Below, one piece after another: positions 11,980-25,161 of a DNA stretch of 64,000 bases (within the stretch, counting starts at the first letter, position 1; each line of letters begins with the position of its first letter). The position numbers and the translations under genes are program-made. The stretch spans positions 375,567 to 439,566 of the forward strand of contig QEOQ01000303.1 of NCBI GenBank assembly GCA_010279815.1, written 5' to 3'. This DNA comes from Brachionus plicatilis. Taxonomy: Eukaryota > Rotifera > Eurotatoria > Ploima > Brachionidae. The notes beneath the pieces were generated by a model that did no database searches, was not told where the DNA came from, and saw only the letters and a program-made list of their open reading frames with translations.

Positions 11980-14900
11980 ATGTCCGCATTAAAACATGTT
12001 GACCAAGAGATTACGCAAATATACGATCAATTTAAACCGATTTTGACCGAATACAAAATAATTAAAAACTTGTCTCCTTCGATTCAGCCAGATCTCATAA
12101 ATCCTGAATTTTCAAATGCTATCTTACGTTCAATTACAAATCTACACGCTTTTCTTATAAATTTAACTGATAAAAATATCAATGATCAAGATCAGCAAGA
12201 ATTTTTAATTAATTACAATGATGTATAAAATTTAAAAATTTTTAATTTTCAAGCCAGTTTAAATTTAATTTTTTTGTTAAAAGCTTATTGTTGAAATTGT
12301 GAGCAGCATTGGCGAAATTATTAACACAATTTCCGATCAATTATTCAAGTTAAAGGAAACAAAAATTATTGTGTCGAACTATGCAGCCTTGGTTCTCAAT
12401 TTGGCTGAAAAATCTGTAATTGCTCAATAAATTCCTAACAAAAGCTTCTAGTTTTGATTTCGATTGAAAAATTTACACAATTTAGAAGCTTTTTTACTCA
12501 ACTAAAATTAGAAGACTTATTTTAATCTTTATAGCCCATTAAATACAGTCATTTAAGGAACATTTTTAACAAACTAGTTGGAAATCTATTGAATTTAATA
12601 CTCACTGTTCAAAATCATCTCTGTAATAGTTTTATCAATCAATGTGCCAACGAGCAGTGTCTGGTGTACGAACTGCATAGAGCTATTGGAAGTTTGGTTT
12701 ACGAAAATGGTCCAGTCTTGAACAATCAGAACATTGATTCAATAATTTCATGTGCTACAAAACTTGAGTCTCAGATTGAAGAAAAGATAGAATTTTTGGC
12801 AGAGAAAAAATGGTCATCTAAAAATCAAGGACAAGAAGATGTTTTATACAAACTTAAATTGATATCAACTCAATTGGTTTTTAATATTACAATGGCTAAA
12901 ATTAATAAAAATAAAGACAATGATCAAGTAGAAAAAGAATTTATTGGCGATCAGCACAAAGTTCCATGTGCCGAGTTTTTTATCAAAGTACTCAGGTTCA
13001 ATGTGTCGCTAAAATTTAATTTACCTTTTGGGGGTAAAAACGAAGATAATCGAGAAAAACAAATGTTCGAGGATGAAGAATTTATGGTTAATGTAACTAA
13101 GACACTGAATAAGGCACTTCATGGATTGGAAAATCTTTTTCTATCAATTAATGCCTCTTTAAATTGGATTCATATAAAGAATGAAAAATTTCAGCTAGGA
13201 GATATTTTAGCAATTGTAAAAGTAAATATTTGAATTTTGTTTGATTTTTAAAAGCCACTTAAATTTACTTAAATTTCCAAAAAGGACTTGTGTCTCTATG
13301 GCTTAATGATAAAAAGCAATAAATTTGGATCGATCGAAGAGAATAAACTTGAACCAAGCAATGTAGATGATTTAATTCAGATGGAAAAAGTCAATAAACC
13401 AAGTGAAAATGATTCTGAATATTCAGTCGCTGATTTGGAAGACGAAAATAAAGATTCAAGCGAAAAAAAGAACAAAAAAGTAAATAACAAGAAGTTATAT
13501 AAAAATAGTAAGACTAGTTACCGTGATAATGAAAAAGCAAAAAATCAAAAATGTGCCCGGAACAATTCTGGTAAACAAATTCAAGCTCAAACTAATCAAT
13601 CAAGCTCATTTAATAGCAAATATAACGAAAATGAAAATCCATCTTTACAATATATTAAAGAAGCACAAGTTCCTCTTTTCAACTATAAAAATTTAGTCAA
13701 TACATACGGTTAGCTAATTTTTAATTAAAATACTTTTAGAAACTCAAGATAACTAAATGAAGGCTTGCACTTTTCATTTTTTTTCAATTTAATATTTTGA
13801 AATACTCTCCGGGCTTTTTGGAACGGGTTTTGAGCAAAGTTTTTTTAGAGTTATTTCTTTTATTAAAATTAGTTGTAATAATGTTATAATTCTTCTAGCT
13901 ATATCTTGGAACTTTTTACTTGTTACTTTACTTTTTATATATTTTTTTTAAATTTCTTCAAGTTGCTTAAAAGATTTAATAAATATGAAAATCTTCAGTT
14001 CCCCATAAAATTCAAAGTTGTTTATTTTTTAACATCAAGTAATTTTGTGATGTAAATTTATTTTAGTAATAATAATTGACGATTTAGGTGCGAAAACTAT
14101 TCTTTTGAATTAATTTTTTATTTTAAATTTTTTCAAAAAATTATATAATTTTTATAAATTAAGAATTAAGAAAAAATTCTAATAATTCAAAATTAATAAA
14201 TTTAATTTTTCTCTTAAAATTTTTTTTGATTTTAAGTCTTTTAGATAACTTTGAATTTTTTTTCTCATACAAGCAAAATATTAGATGATTTATATTTTCA
14301 TTAAAAAATTTTTCCAAATGAAATGTTGAGCTTTTTATATTTTTTCAAAACAAAATTAATTAAAAAAATTCATTTTTTGTTTTTATTTTGACCGTAAGCA
14401 TTTTTGGAAAAGTTTTACTAAAAGTTACGTATTTTAATGTAAGCTTATGTAATTTTGCCAGTTATGAGTCTTTTTTAAAATCACTGTATTTTAATCAAAT
14501 TTTTTCATATCAGATCAAAATTAATATATCAATACTATTTTATAAGTTTGAAAATCTTTAACAATAAAAATTAAAGGAAATGATTCAGATGCGTCAGACT
14601 CATCTATTAATGGTTCCAATTTCAATGTAGAAAAATCTAAAGCAAAAGTAAGAGTATCTGCTTTCGGAGTGCTATTAACAATATTTCAGGTGATTATTTG
14701 GAATAATTCAGACAAAATTTATATCTAAAAATTATATAGAAATTAGACAAACGAACCATTGTGAGCTATTGGAAATCTTTTTTAGAATCTAGTAACAATA
14801 ATTTATTTTACTCGGTTAAAAATGATCCATCACCAAAAGTTCGCTTATTAGCCGCAACATCTCTCGCACTTTATTTAGAATATGTACGCTCATTTTTTAC

Positions 14901-17900
14901 AATTGCTGCTGTCGATGACTTGTCCTCGAATTTATCTTTCCAATCAATCCAAAGTCACCAATCTTTTCTGCCAATATCCTACACTGTTAGTGCTATTGTA
15001 CGTCAACTTCACAAAGACATATTCATTTGTTTAAACCGAGAAGCATTTCAATTGAACCAGGTTCACCTACTCAAGTGTCTTCAACAGTTAATAAAAGCTA
15101 CTCCATATCAAAAACTAAAACCAGGCCTTTTATACAAATTGATATTAAGTTTGAATGTACTTCTCGATACAAAAAATACTTTGGTCATTCAGAGTACTCA
15201 AACAAGAGATAAAATAAATGTTTTACAAGAAATAATAAATTGTCTCAATACGATTTTGACAAATTATTCCCAAATGGCTGAGGTGCATTTGGCTCTTGCT
15301 TCTCCTCTCAAAAACATCAACACATTTATGAATCAAAACTCGGTTTTATCATCTACTTGTTCTTCCATAATGGAAGAGGAAGATTTGAGTGACAAATTTG
15401 AAAAGTTCACCAACTTAAAAGTACCAAATTTAAATCAAACTCGAGTTAAATATTTCTATGAGTCTAATACAGCTAGCGGTCAAATGACCCCTAATTGTAA
15501 TCAACTATGCGATTTGAGCTTTCAAGAAAGTTACTCGAATAGCAAGAGTTGGCTAGTTGATTTTTGTATACAAAACTCGATGACATCACGCTTAATTAGT
15601 GTCTCATGCTTGGATCTATTGGCCATTATAGCCCAGCACTATTTTGACCTGCTTAAAAAAGACCTTTTTTTTGAAGATGTTTGTAAGCTTATTCTAGAAA
15701 ATCTGAACTCTAATTCTGCCACCGAATGCCTTAATTTAAACCAAGTCATCCTTAAAACAATTAAGTTTACCGAAGAATTTTGCCGATGTCTGGCCACAAA
15801 TGAACTAAGACAAATGAACTTCATTGACTTGAACGACTGCTGTAAATTATGGTCAAGCTTACTGAATTCAAAGCTTCTAAGTGAGCATCTAGTTGATGAG
15901 CAGCGGTATTTGATATCAAGCTCGGCATGCGACTGCTTGGCAAGCATAGGAGCACCAATATTTGAATTGTTACCATATCAGAAAAGAATTTTTTGTCTTA
16001 CAAACCTTCTTCACTTGACCAAGTCCCAGTCTAATTTAATCCGAGCTGCTAGTGTTAGAGCTCTAGGTGTCTATGTCACTTTTGCATCTTTGAAAGAAGA
16101 TCAAAATTTTTTGACAGATTTGTCACTTTGTCTGCTAAATTTGATCTCAAATGACAGCAACAATTTGGTACGACAAAAGACCGCTTGGTCAATGTCCAAT
16201 TTAAGCGAAGTTCTAATCGAAAATGTAGAACGAGTTGGAAATGTGTTTATAGAGGAAATTAACTTGGGTATTTGGTACCAGCTGTTGGATTCGGCTACAA
16301 CTGCGTGTCACCAAGAATCTGAGAAATTAAAGTCTTATCTAGTTAGAACTCTGGGAAATTTGATTAACTACGCTAGTTCTACGGACACCGAGATTCTTCG
16401 TACTCAATTGAACTTGGAAAAGGTGGAAAAATCGATTGGAAGAGCGATTGAAACGCTTTGTCTTTGTAAAAATGTAAAAATGCTTAAAGTAAAATGGAAT
16501 TTGTCACATGCGATTGGTATTGCCATGAAAAGGTTTAATAATTGGCCTCTTTGTCACAAAAATCCTCAATGGTTGCAGTTGTTTTATGGTACTTTGTTGG
16601 AATTGTTCACTAATTCAAAAAATTTTAAAGTAAGAATCAATGCTTGCATTGCACTAATGAGCATTAACACAGGAGATGTAAACATCATAAGAAATAATGC
16701 TAATGAGTCTATTTATCTTAGAATTTGGTATGGATTGACCGAAGGATTTTCTAAGCTAAAAAATGACAGTATTGATGCTACAAATGAAATTCAGCATAAA
16801 AATACATTGACCCATCAGGTAAATAGTCATTTAGTCAATTCAAATAAGCATTATTTTTTAAGTTGTGCAAATTATTTACATTTTTGAGCAAGTATCTGCG
16901 AACAGAAGACCTTGGTAAATTAATGACCAAAAGCTTAAATCTACTAAAGTCGAAGCAAGAATTGAAAACTCTTAATTTGACAATTAACGAACTGAGAAAC
17001 TTTATGGTAGATTATATTAAAGCGATTTATGACCAAATTGATTCTCATAAAATAGAAGGTAAAAAATTTTATTTAAATTTTCAAATTATAAAATCTTTAA
17101 AAATCTTACAAATTTTTTTCCAGAGGTTAAAAAGTGATTCTTTAATTCATTTTGATTTATTTAAAAAATAATTTTGGAGTATGTAAGACTCCTAGATAAG
17201 TTAATGCATTATAATGCAACAAACTTATTCCCATTAACTGTCAAGTCTGTTGATGATAGGCAAAATCTCTGAAAAATTCATTACATTCAAACACATTGAT
17301 ATTTAATTTGTGCTAATTTGCACAGTTTTATCAGATGATAAATAATAATGCAACTACTGTTTTGAATTTAAAGAAACAATTTTTTCTTTCATGGAAAAAA
17401 GTTAAAAAATTTTTAACTTTTCGTTCTGTTCTTTAATGCCAAATTTCAAATTCTCATATTTTAAAAACAAATATTCATCTAAAAAACTCTAATTCTTTCC
17501 AATAAATTTTTATTAATTTTATAATTTTCAACTTTTAAACTTTTATTTTTGGCATTCAAAACTAAAATCCATTAGAAAATCTTGGAAATTTATCTACTAA
17601 ATCAGTAATAACAAAATCAATCATACATTACTAGTTTGAATGAATTTTGAATAAAAAAATTATATATTTTCTTTAAAATAACCTACATTATTATATAATT
17701 ATATTTAAAAATTCTTTAAATTTAATATATTCCAATACCCCTAAACCGTTTTAATAGGATTCGAAGCTAGTTTCTAGTGTATACATAATACGATGTTACA
17801 GTGACGTTTTTCTAGATAAACCCATGCGCCAGAATTTGTTGACTTTAACTCCAATTAAACTTTAATCATAACATAAAATAGAAATAATTAAAAATTTTAG

Positions 17901-18574
17901 CTTATTACTTAAAAATAAAAATTTTTTAAAAATAGAATAAAAAGTAAGACATCTTCTTGATCGAGAAAATTTTTTTTAGTAACAAGTCACACAAATTTAT
18001 CTCTATTTTAAAACTTTTTGATACTTTTCACGATGTTTTTGAGTTCACACTTAAACCTGAAGCAATTTTTTATAATTTTACTTCTTAAAACTATAAATAA
18101 AATTTATTAATTAAAATAATTCTGTATTTTTAAAAAGTTTAGTTAGTTAAAAAAATTGTCAATTAGTAAAATTTAAAATTCATCCGAATATTTTATACTC
18201 TAGAATTGAGTTAGGTGACAAATTCACAAGACAATAGGTTCAACTGTAATATTTTCATTTATTTATATTTAAAATGAATCTTTTTCATTTGAGAGAAATT
18301 ATATTTGACATTATATTTAAATTTTTTATTTAATTTAGTTCAATTGTACAATGAGGCTTTGACAAACTTAAACTTTTTGAATTCAAACAAAAATTCGAGT
18401 GTCGATGAAGACTGCATAAATTTGCTAAATGGTATTTTATTAAAGCCTAAACAAGAAAAATCTTGTGATGAATCGGAATCGTCTGAAGCAGAGGTTTTCA
18501 ACTCAGATTACGAAAATAAAACTAATAATACCGAATATCGTAAAAAATTTCCGTTCAAAAATGTTTACGATTAG
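11980..18574 (+). CDS. HEATR6: HEAT repeat-containing protein 6
   Basis: Exons: 11980-12222, 12284-12415, 12535-13221, 13285-13708, 14577-14689, 14740-16818, 16863-17058, 18339-18574. They sum to 4110 nt, giving 1369 residues (human about 1181). The diagnostic region is exon 5 into 6: an acidic SDASDSSING stretch, then KVRVSAFGVLLTIF, TIVSYWKSF, and NDPSPKVRLLAATSLALYLE, matching the DPSPRVR HEAT unit of the family. Further matches in exon 6 are ELLPYQKRIFCLTNLL, LIRAASVRALGVYV, LVRQKTAWSMSNLSEVLIEN, MLKVKWNLSHAIG and NFKVRINACIALM. These are helical HEAT pairs with no enzymatic residues; the protein is presumed to be a scaffold and its cellular role is poorly defined even in human. Exon 4 encodes a Lys/Asn/Glu-rich linker. 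Exon 8 was chosen because its phase joins exactly to exon 7 and it ends with an acidic, Ser-rich tail. The last join is the least certain: the 1.28-kb intron also allows an early stop near 17134. Confidence 0.88.
13709..14576 (+). other. HEATR6 intron 4
   Basis: The intron is 868 bp, between a GTTAGC donor and an acceptor in AATTAAAG. It is AT-rich with no ORF and no clear repeat. The acceptor lacks a strong pyrimidine tract, but the protein match on both sides (linker, then KVRVSAFGV) supports it. Confidence 0.55.
17059..18338 (+). other. HEATR6 intron 7
   Basis: The intron is 1280 bp with a GTAAAA donor; the acceptor is TTTAATTTAG before the final exon. It has no supported coding frame. 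An alternative short exon after the acceptor at about 17123 would stop after four codons; the phase-compatible exon at 18339 gives a longer acidic tail and is preferred. Confidence 0.5.
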
Positions 18575-18746
18575 ATTTTATATTCTTTAAAAGAAACAAA
18601 AAATTTATAATTATTTATTTATTTATTTAAAAAAGAGTATTTAGAGAAATTTGTCTTTTTTAATTTGTATGAAGTAGTTATTTACTTCATTAAATAATCT
18701 TAATTGTGTTTTTCTTGATTAAAATTTTTTTTAGAATTTTAAAAAA

Positions 18747-20758
18747 ATGTGCGCCAAAGCATTGAAAAAACAAAAAAATAAAGAAAAAAAATCAGAAACT
18801 CAAGATAAAACAAATGGTTCAGAATCAGAAGAACAAGCTACAGAAAATTTGATAGAAAAAGATGAATCCTTAGATGAAACTGATAATGAAAGCCAGTTGT
18901 CTGAAGAAAATGAAGGAGATGAAGAAGTTGTGAGTTTTACGGAAATGGGCATTGATGATCGAATTTTGCTTGCTGTTATTGAGCAAGGCTGGGCAGAGCC
19001 AACTCCAATCCAGGAAGCAGCGATTCCTCTCATTCTTCAAGGTAAAGACATACTGGCCAAAGCTCGAACTGGATCAGGCAAAACTGGTGCCTATGCAATT
19101 CCATTATTACACAAAATTTTATCAATGAAAAAACAACGAGTCAAACAGATGACCACAGCTCTCGTTTTAACACCAAGTCGAGAGCTTTGCTCTCAAGCAT
19201 TTAAAAATTTCCATGAATTAATGATTTATTGCCAAAGAGAAATAAGTGTAATTGACATATCGTCTTCTCAAATGACTTTACAGTCTCAGAAGCAAATTTT
19301 AGCCACCAAACCGGACATTATTGTTTCTACTCCGACCAAAATTTTAGCTCACTTGAAAGAAGAAAATTGTTTAGATCTAAAATCAACTTTGGAATTGTTG
19401 GTTATTGATGAAGCTGATCTTCTTCTGTCATTCGGCTATGAAGAAGAAATGAAATCATTAGTCAAGTAATTATTATTAAATATTCTTTAAATTTATTAAT
19501 TTAAATTCATCTAGTTATTTGCCTAAAAATATTCAAACTATTTTATTATCTGCCACTCTAAATGAAGAGGTACAGGCAGTTAAGAGTTTATATCTTCACA
19601 ATCCGGCAATTTTGAAGCTAAAAGATTCGGCGGAATTGCCCGACCCAGTACAACTAGAACAATATCAAATAAGTTGTAATGATGAAGAAGACAAATTTGT
19701 TCTATTGTATTCTATTGTTAAGTTGCAGTTGGTTAAAGGCAAATCTCTGATATTTGTAAACACTGTCAATCGATGCTATAAGCTGAAAATGTTTCTAGAA
19801 AATTTTGGTATACGATCTTGTGTATTGAACTCTGAATTACCAATTAACTCTAGAATGCATATAATCGAGCAGTTTAATGGTGGAATCTATGATAACATTA
19901 TAGCATCGGATGAAAAATTGATCGAAGGAAATGAAGAGGAAAAGAAAGAGGAAAATTCAAAAAAAAAATCAAAAAAGTAATTTTTTTTAAATGAATAAAA
20001 ATCAATTTTCAATTTTTTTCTTAAAGGAAAAAAGATAAAGAATACAATATATCTCGTGGTATTGATTTCCGTAATGTTAACAATGTAATTAATTTTGATT
20101 TTCCTCTTTCGACAAAATCCTACATTCACCGAGTTGGACGCACTGCGAGAGGAAAAAATCATGGCACTGCACTTTCTCTAATTGACCAAAATGAAAAGAA
20201 TATTTTGAAAATGGTCGAAGAGGATTTAAAAGAGAGCTTTAAATATAAAACCAAAGATTCAAATGAAGCTGTTGTGTTATTTAAGCCTTTTAAATTTAAA
20301 ATGGATGAAATCGAAGGTTTTAGGTATCGGGCTAGAGATGTTTTAGGATCAATTACTTCGATAGCTATCAAGGAAGCCAGAATAAAAGAAATTAAAAATG
20401 AACTCTTAAATTCCGAAAAATTAAAATCATATTTTGAAGAGAATCCTCGTGAAGCTCAAATTTTGAGACACGATAAGGAATTAAATGTTACTAAGCTAGA
20501 TGAACATCTGCGTAATGTACCTGATTATATCATACCTGCGTCTCTTCGTGGTATACAATTGAAAAATTTAAATACCAATAAAAATAAAAATAAGAATAAA
20601 AAAAGATTAACCAATTCACAAAAAAAATATAAGGTAATTTTATTCTAGATGTTTTATATTTAATTTAATTATTTTTTTTTATTTTTTAGGCGAAAGTATC
20701 TGATCCATTAAGAAGCTTCAATTTTGCTGGATTAAAAAGAAAAAATAAACAAATTTAA
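18747..20758 (+). CDS. DDX56: DEAD-box RNA helicase 56 (Dbp9/NOH61 family)
   Basis: This is an ATP-dependent RNA helicase of the nucleolus needed for large ribosomal subunit assembly. Exons: 18747-19465, 19515-19976, 20027-20633, 20690-20758 (1857 nt, 618 residues; human 547). The first ~65 residues are a Lys- then Glu-rich extension absent from the usual core. Motifs in order: Q motif (GWAEPTPIQEAAIP), I (ARTGSGKT), Ia (PSRELC), Ib-like (STPTKI), II (VIDEADLLLSFGYEEE), III (LLSAT), IV (SLIFVNT), V (ISRGIDF) and VI (HRVGRTARG). The charged insertion between IV and V, ending in a Lys run and interrupted by intron 2, is a DDX56/Dbp9 hallmark. The C-terminal signature is strong: FKFKMDEIEGFRYRARDVL, IKEARIKEIKNELLNSEKLK, NPREAQILRHD, VPDYIIPASLRG and DPLRSFNF. 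All catalytic motifs are intact. It starts 172 bp after the HEATR6 stop, in the same orientation. Confidence 0.94.
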
Positions 20759-22403
20759 ATCAGATTTTGAAATAAAACAATTTAAAAAAAATTTCCTTTA
20801 AATTTCAACATAAACGCATGATTTTTAAATGAACAAAATAATAGCTGAGTTATGTCGATATTGTGATCAATGTCATGATAACATGATCATGTCGGTTTGG
20901 ATCAATATTTTTAATTAGGAAAAAAATAATCTTGATAAAGTATTCGATAAATTTACAAAAATTTATGGTGTTTTCTGCATTATGAACTTTTAAACCTTTT
21001 TCATTTTTTACCATGAGAATACAAATTAGACATGGTATTGGATTTTTCTGCTAAAGCTGAAAATTTTTCGAAAATGCTTTCTAGTTGTAAGATGTATTTT
21101 ATTACATGATTTATATTGAATTTTAGGTTAAAAAAAATATTTAATTTTATTTAATTATTTTTTGAGCTTTTCTTCTATTTGGACCAATTTAATGCAATAA
21201 CAAAAGGCAGGAGTGAATTACAAAAATAAAATTTTAAGTAAGTATATGTAAATAGCTTAATTATTTTTGAATATTAGAGAAGAAAAACATGAAAACATCA
21301 TTTTTGAAATAAATTTTCTAGTGATGTTTTAAATCGATCATTTCATAAATAGGTGTGTATTATGAATTCAGATATCAATTTGATGAAGTTTTTTTTAAAG
21401 ATATTTTTATTTAAAGCTAATATTCGAAATGAGCGCATTCTGCCCATACGAAGCGAAGCTCCTTCAGCCCAGTAAAAATAAAAAAAATAAAACGTTTCGA
21501 ATAATCGATTGTCAATTAATTTAAGTCAAAATACTGATAAAGTAGTTGGTATAAAAACTCACAAAACGCTCATTAAACCGAATTTATTCATTTTAGAAAT
21601 ACAACCAAATTATAGGGGTAAAATTTTTTTCTTTTTTATTAGGGATTTACTTCAAACGGCCTTCCATTTGAAAATTTGTTTCATTAACATTCTGGGGAAA
21701 AAAGCAGTTTTACTAAAATTTTAACTCCCTTTAAAACCTATTTAATTTCAAATTTATTAAATGTGAAAATCTTTTGATGTGATAATTTTTTTTATTATAA
21801 CTTTTTTATTCGTTTTTGATTACCGAAGATCTAAATAATAATAAAAAGACAAAAGCAAATATATCTCTTTGATAAAAGGAAAAAAGCAGTTTAATAGAAA
21901 TTCATTTTTAATCAAGGAACGCTAAAGTAATTTATTCTGAAAAATGATAGAATTTATTTCTTTAAGTGAAAACATATATAAATTGTTCTTTCAATTTCTT
22001 AAAAAATTATTAATTCATTAAATTTTCACCTCTGTTCACATTATTTACTTAGACCTTTGCCCCTTAAAAATTTCAAAATATAGCTCTTTTTTAAGTGAAA
22101 TTTTTGTGAAAGTGTTCAAAAATCGAATTAATAAAGATTGAAATTGTTCGATATAAAAATATTTAGTCAGATTTGATTTTTATTTTAGGCATTATTTAAA
22201 GAATTTTGAATAAGAATTATTTTGAATATATTTATTTAGATTTGATAAGTGTATATTTAAATAGATACAGCATGTTAGATTTCTCTGATTTTTAAATTAT
22301 AAAAGATTATTAAACAAAAAAAAATATTTTTTTCATTTAAATTAAAATATTATTTACATTACTTTTGGATAATATACAAGAAAATTTGAGATTTAAAAAA
22401 TAA
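20759..22403. other. Intergenic region between DDX56 and zinc-finger gene 1
   Basis: The two genes are convergent, so this holds both 3' ends. No coding frame is supported; the 71-codon ORF at 21509-21724 has no family features. At 21430-21480 a less AT-rich stretch (GAAGCTCCTTCAGCCCAGTA) resembles AGCCCAGCAAAAATA in complement near 43900, hinting at a shared repeat. Confidence 0.45.
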
Positions 22404-23460
22404 TTAATAATTTACATAATAATTAAATTCGAAATTTTGCGGCAATTGATATTGATTGTAAAAAATCGAATTGTTGTATGACTGGAAATTGTTGTGCTCC
22501 AAATTGTTTGTTGGATATTCTTGGTGAACGTTTGGCATTTGTTGATAATTTATTGTATTATTAATGTTTGACTCGTTTTCTGAATTTAAATAAATATTTG
22601 TTTCAGATTTTATATCATCTGAATGAGTGCTAAGATGACGTGTTAGATTTCCAGATTGAGAAAATTTTTTGTAGCAAATGTGACATTCGAAAGGCTTTTC
22701 TCCGCTGTGAATTCTTTGATGCTTTTTCAATGTAGAAATATCAACAAATGATTTATCACATTGTTTACATTGATACAATTTTTCTTGAGTATGACCCCTT
22801 AGATGAACCATTGCATTCGAATAGCTACCAAATTTGCGAACTAAATTTTATTTTAATTAATAGATTGTTTTTAATTTTAACTGTAAAAAATGGATACTTA
22901 CAGCAAACAGGACATTGTTTTGAATTTCCATTTTTGTGATGAACAAATTGATGCATTAAAAATTTTGCAGCACTGTTAAAAACATTCAAGCAAACTTCAC
23001 ATTTGTACTCAACATCTTTTGACTCCAAATTTTTTAGTTTCAAAACTTTCGGTCGTTTGGCAACTGAAGATTTTTGTCCGGAACTTTCAAGATCCACTTT
23101 ACTTTCAAATTCTTCCCCAAATTTTCTTTTCTTTCCGCTTTGCTGCTCTACCAAATTGTCTTCTGCTTGGTAATTCAACTTAGTTTTCACTGAACTTGGG
23201 GAACTTTGTACAGAAGTTGACAAATAACCAGAATCATTTGAATTGTATGAGTTATTGTAATAATTGTAGTACGATGTGGGTGAATACATTTGTTCATTTT
23301 CCCTAGAATAATATAATGTAGAGTAATAATTACTTACCGTTGATGCATTGCTTTCATAAGATGGTTGATAATTTGGATTGTAAAAGACACTTTGATAATC
23401 GTTGTAACTGTATGGTGTATATGATTGTTCGCCATAGGTTTGGTAATTTTGGGCATCCAT
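22404..23460 (-). CDS. C2H2 zinc-finger transcription factor, paralogue 1
   Basis: Two exons on the minus strand, 23460-22902 and 22840-22404 (996 nt, 331 residues), are joined inside the second finger with a 61-bp intron. The N-terminal ~95 residues are Tyr/Asn/Ser-rich and presumably disordered. Next comes a basic segment (KKRKFGEEFE and KRPKVLKLK) that could be a nuclear localisation signal. Four C2H2 fingers follow: YKCEVC...HQFVHH, CPVC/FRKFGSYSNAMVHLRGH (split by the intron), YQCKQC...HQRIH and FECHIC...HLSTH. The last two have a canonical TGEKP-like linker (SGEKP). The C-terminal ~60 residues are again Asn/Tyr-rich. It is a probable DNA-binding nuclear regulator with unknown targets. 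It is paralogous to the gene at 25917-26979 in exon structure, finger order and flanking motifs. I cannot place it in a named subfamily. Confidence 0.85.
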
Positions 23461-23935
23461 TTATCACTTAAAGAATTTTATTTATTTTTAATAATTATTT
23501 ACCTTGTTTGTATGAATTTTGCTTTATTTTGATTTTGATGGAATAAAATTCGGTTTTTATAGCTTGTTTAAGTTTTTTAGAAAATTGAGGACCAATTATT
23601 GCTAAAATTTGTCTTTTTGAAATTGATCATTTGGAAAAATAATTTACTCTGATTAGGTGAGACGGTTTGAGTAGTCTAAGATTATGATCGATAATTGATT
23701 ATAAAAAAGACCGAACAGTACGGATTAATAAGAAATTAAAGGTAATTTCTAAAATCGATACCGTTCAGGTAACATTTGCAAATGTAAGTCGTTTCTATAT
23801 AAATTATCTAATTGCCCTTATCAATTAATTAGTGTAGTATAGAAGTAACATTAATCAACATCAAAAATTAAAATTAAAATTAATAAATAAAATTCAATTT
23901 TAACATATCTATAAATCTTTTTTTTAATTTTTTTT

Positions 23936-24035
23936 CAAATTTTTTTATGTTATTTTTTATAATTTTATTTTATTTTTGATTCTGAAAGAGCTCAAGCTCG
24001 GTTCAGAAAAACAAATGAATAAAAAAATAAACATT
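23936..24035 (+). mobile_element. LINE 3' tail, 5'-truncated copy
   Basis: A TTTTTGATTCTGAAAGAGCT block followed by CAAGCTCGGTTCAGAAAAA and an AAATGAATAAAAAAATAAA tail matches the end of the LINE relic at 11170-11215. A second, weaker GATTCAGAAGGATCAT start lies at about 24148. No coding part is retained. Confidence 0.55.
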
Positions 24036-24448
24036 AATCAACATCAGATTTTTCTTAAATTCTAAAAATTAAACTTCAAAAAACCAATAAATTTTATTTC
24101 TTATTAATTTTTCTTATTTAACTTTTTTTTTATTTTTTTAATTTTTGATTCAGAAGGATCATAAGTTTATGATCATAAGATCACCCTTTATCAAGATATC
24201 CTTTTTATGTGGTTTAAAAAAAAATATTTTTTTACAGCAATTTGTTTCAATAATAAAGTTTTTTTTTATTAATTTAAAAGATAAAAGGCAATTTTTTAGT
24301 TTGATATTTTCAAAAAAGTAAAAAGTTTTGTTAATTAAAAAATGATTGTGTTGGATAATGATTCCATGCACGAATTAAAAAAAATGTTTTAATTATCAAC
24401 AATTTTCAATATAAATCAAAATTAAATTGATCAATTACAAATATGGTC

Positions 24449-24804
24449 GGGGCTGTGAAGTTCATTTCAATTCGATCGTTTCAATTCAGAAAAATTTTAA
24501 TAACTTTTTTATTATAAGGAATAATTTAGTTCTGCAAAATGCTTAATGTTTAAGCAACTTTGCTTAATCCGAAAATATATGTCTGCAAAAACTATGCAAA
24601 GTAAGTGCACAATTGATTTGAATACTTTTTAATGGTGTGCAAAATGCATAAAATTGCAGAGTATTTTGCAGACTTATTTTACTGAATTAAGCAAATTTGC
24701 TTAAAATTGAGCATTTTACAGAACTAAATTATCTCTTTTAGTAAAAAAGTTATTCAAGTTTTTCTGAATTGAAACGATCGAATTGAAACCAACTTCACAA
24801 CCCC
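24449..24804. mobile_element. Foldback MITE with 9-bp target duplication (MULE-like)
   Basis: The element starts GGGGCTGTGAAGTTCATTTC and ends with the complement of GGGGTTGTGAAGTTGGTTTC. The arms continue through CAATTCGATCGTTTCAATTC and a TTAAGCAA-containing stretch, so the whole 356 bp folds back on itself. It is flanked on both sides by AATATGGTC (24440-24448 and 24805-24813), a 9-bp direct repeat, which is the size made by Mutator-like transposases. There is no ORF. Confidence 0.85.
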
Positions 24805-25026
24805 AATATGGTCAAAGAAAAAAAATAAAATGAAAAAACTAAAAAATAATTTTGATCTGTTTATTTGCCAAAAAAAGTATTAAAAATAAAATTAAAAAAA
24901 CTGAATATAATCAAAATATTTCCTTTTCTATTTTATCGTCGTCGAAAATTTGCGATGAATCATTTTGAATAAATTTTTCAAAATCTTTACAAAATTTTGA
25001 AAAATTTGGTTTTGTTATCTCTGAAT

Positions 25027-25161
25027 CAGAGTTGTTTTTAAGTCACAAGTCTTAAGCCAACTCAAGTCAATGACTTAATAAAAAAATAAAAAATTTAAGT
25101 CATGACTTTGACTTAAATTTTGGTGACTTAGACTTAAAACTGTGATTTAAAAACAAGTCTG
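25027..25161. mobile_element. hAT-type MITE, copy A (135 bp)
   Basis: It starts CAGAGTTGTTTTTAAGTCAC and ends AAAACAAGTCTG; most of the interior is AAGTC/GACTT repeats in inverted arrangement. It is flanked by the 8-bp direct repeat CTCTGAAT (25019-25026 and 25162-25169). The CAGAG end and 8-bp duplication fit the hAT superfamily. Related copies are at 31123-31702 and 53697-53973. Confidence 0.85.

Noticed and set aside
15639..15947. 102-codon minus-strand ORF within HEATR6
   Set aside because: It is antisense to a strongly supported HEATR6 exon.
17123..17136. Alternative final HEATR6 exon giving a four-residue end
   Set aside because: It is possible by splice signals, but the phase-matched exon at 18339 gives a longer, acidic, gene-like tail.
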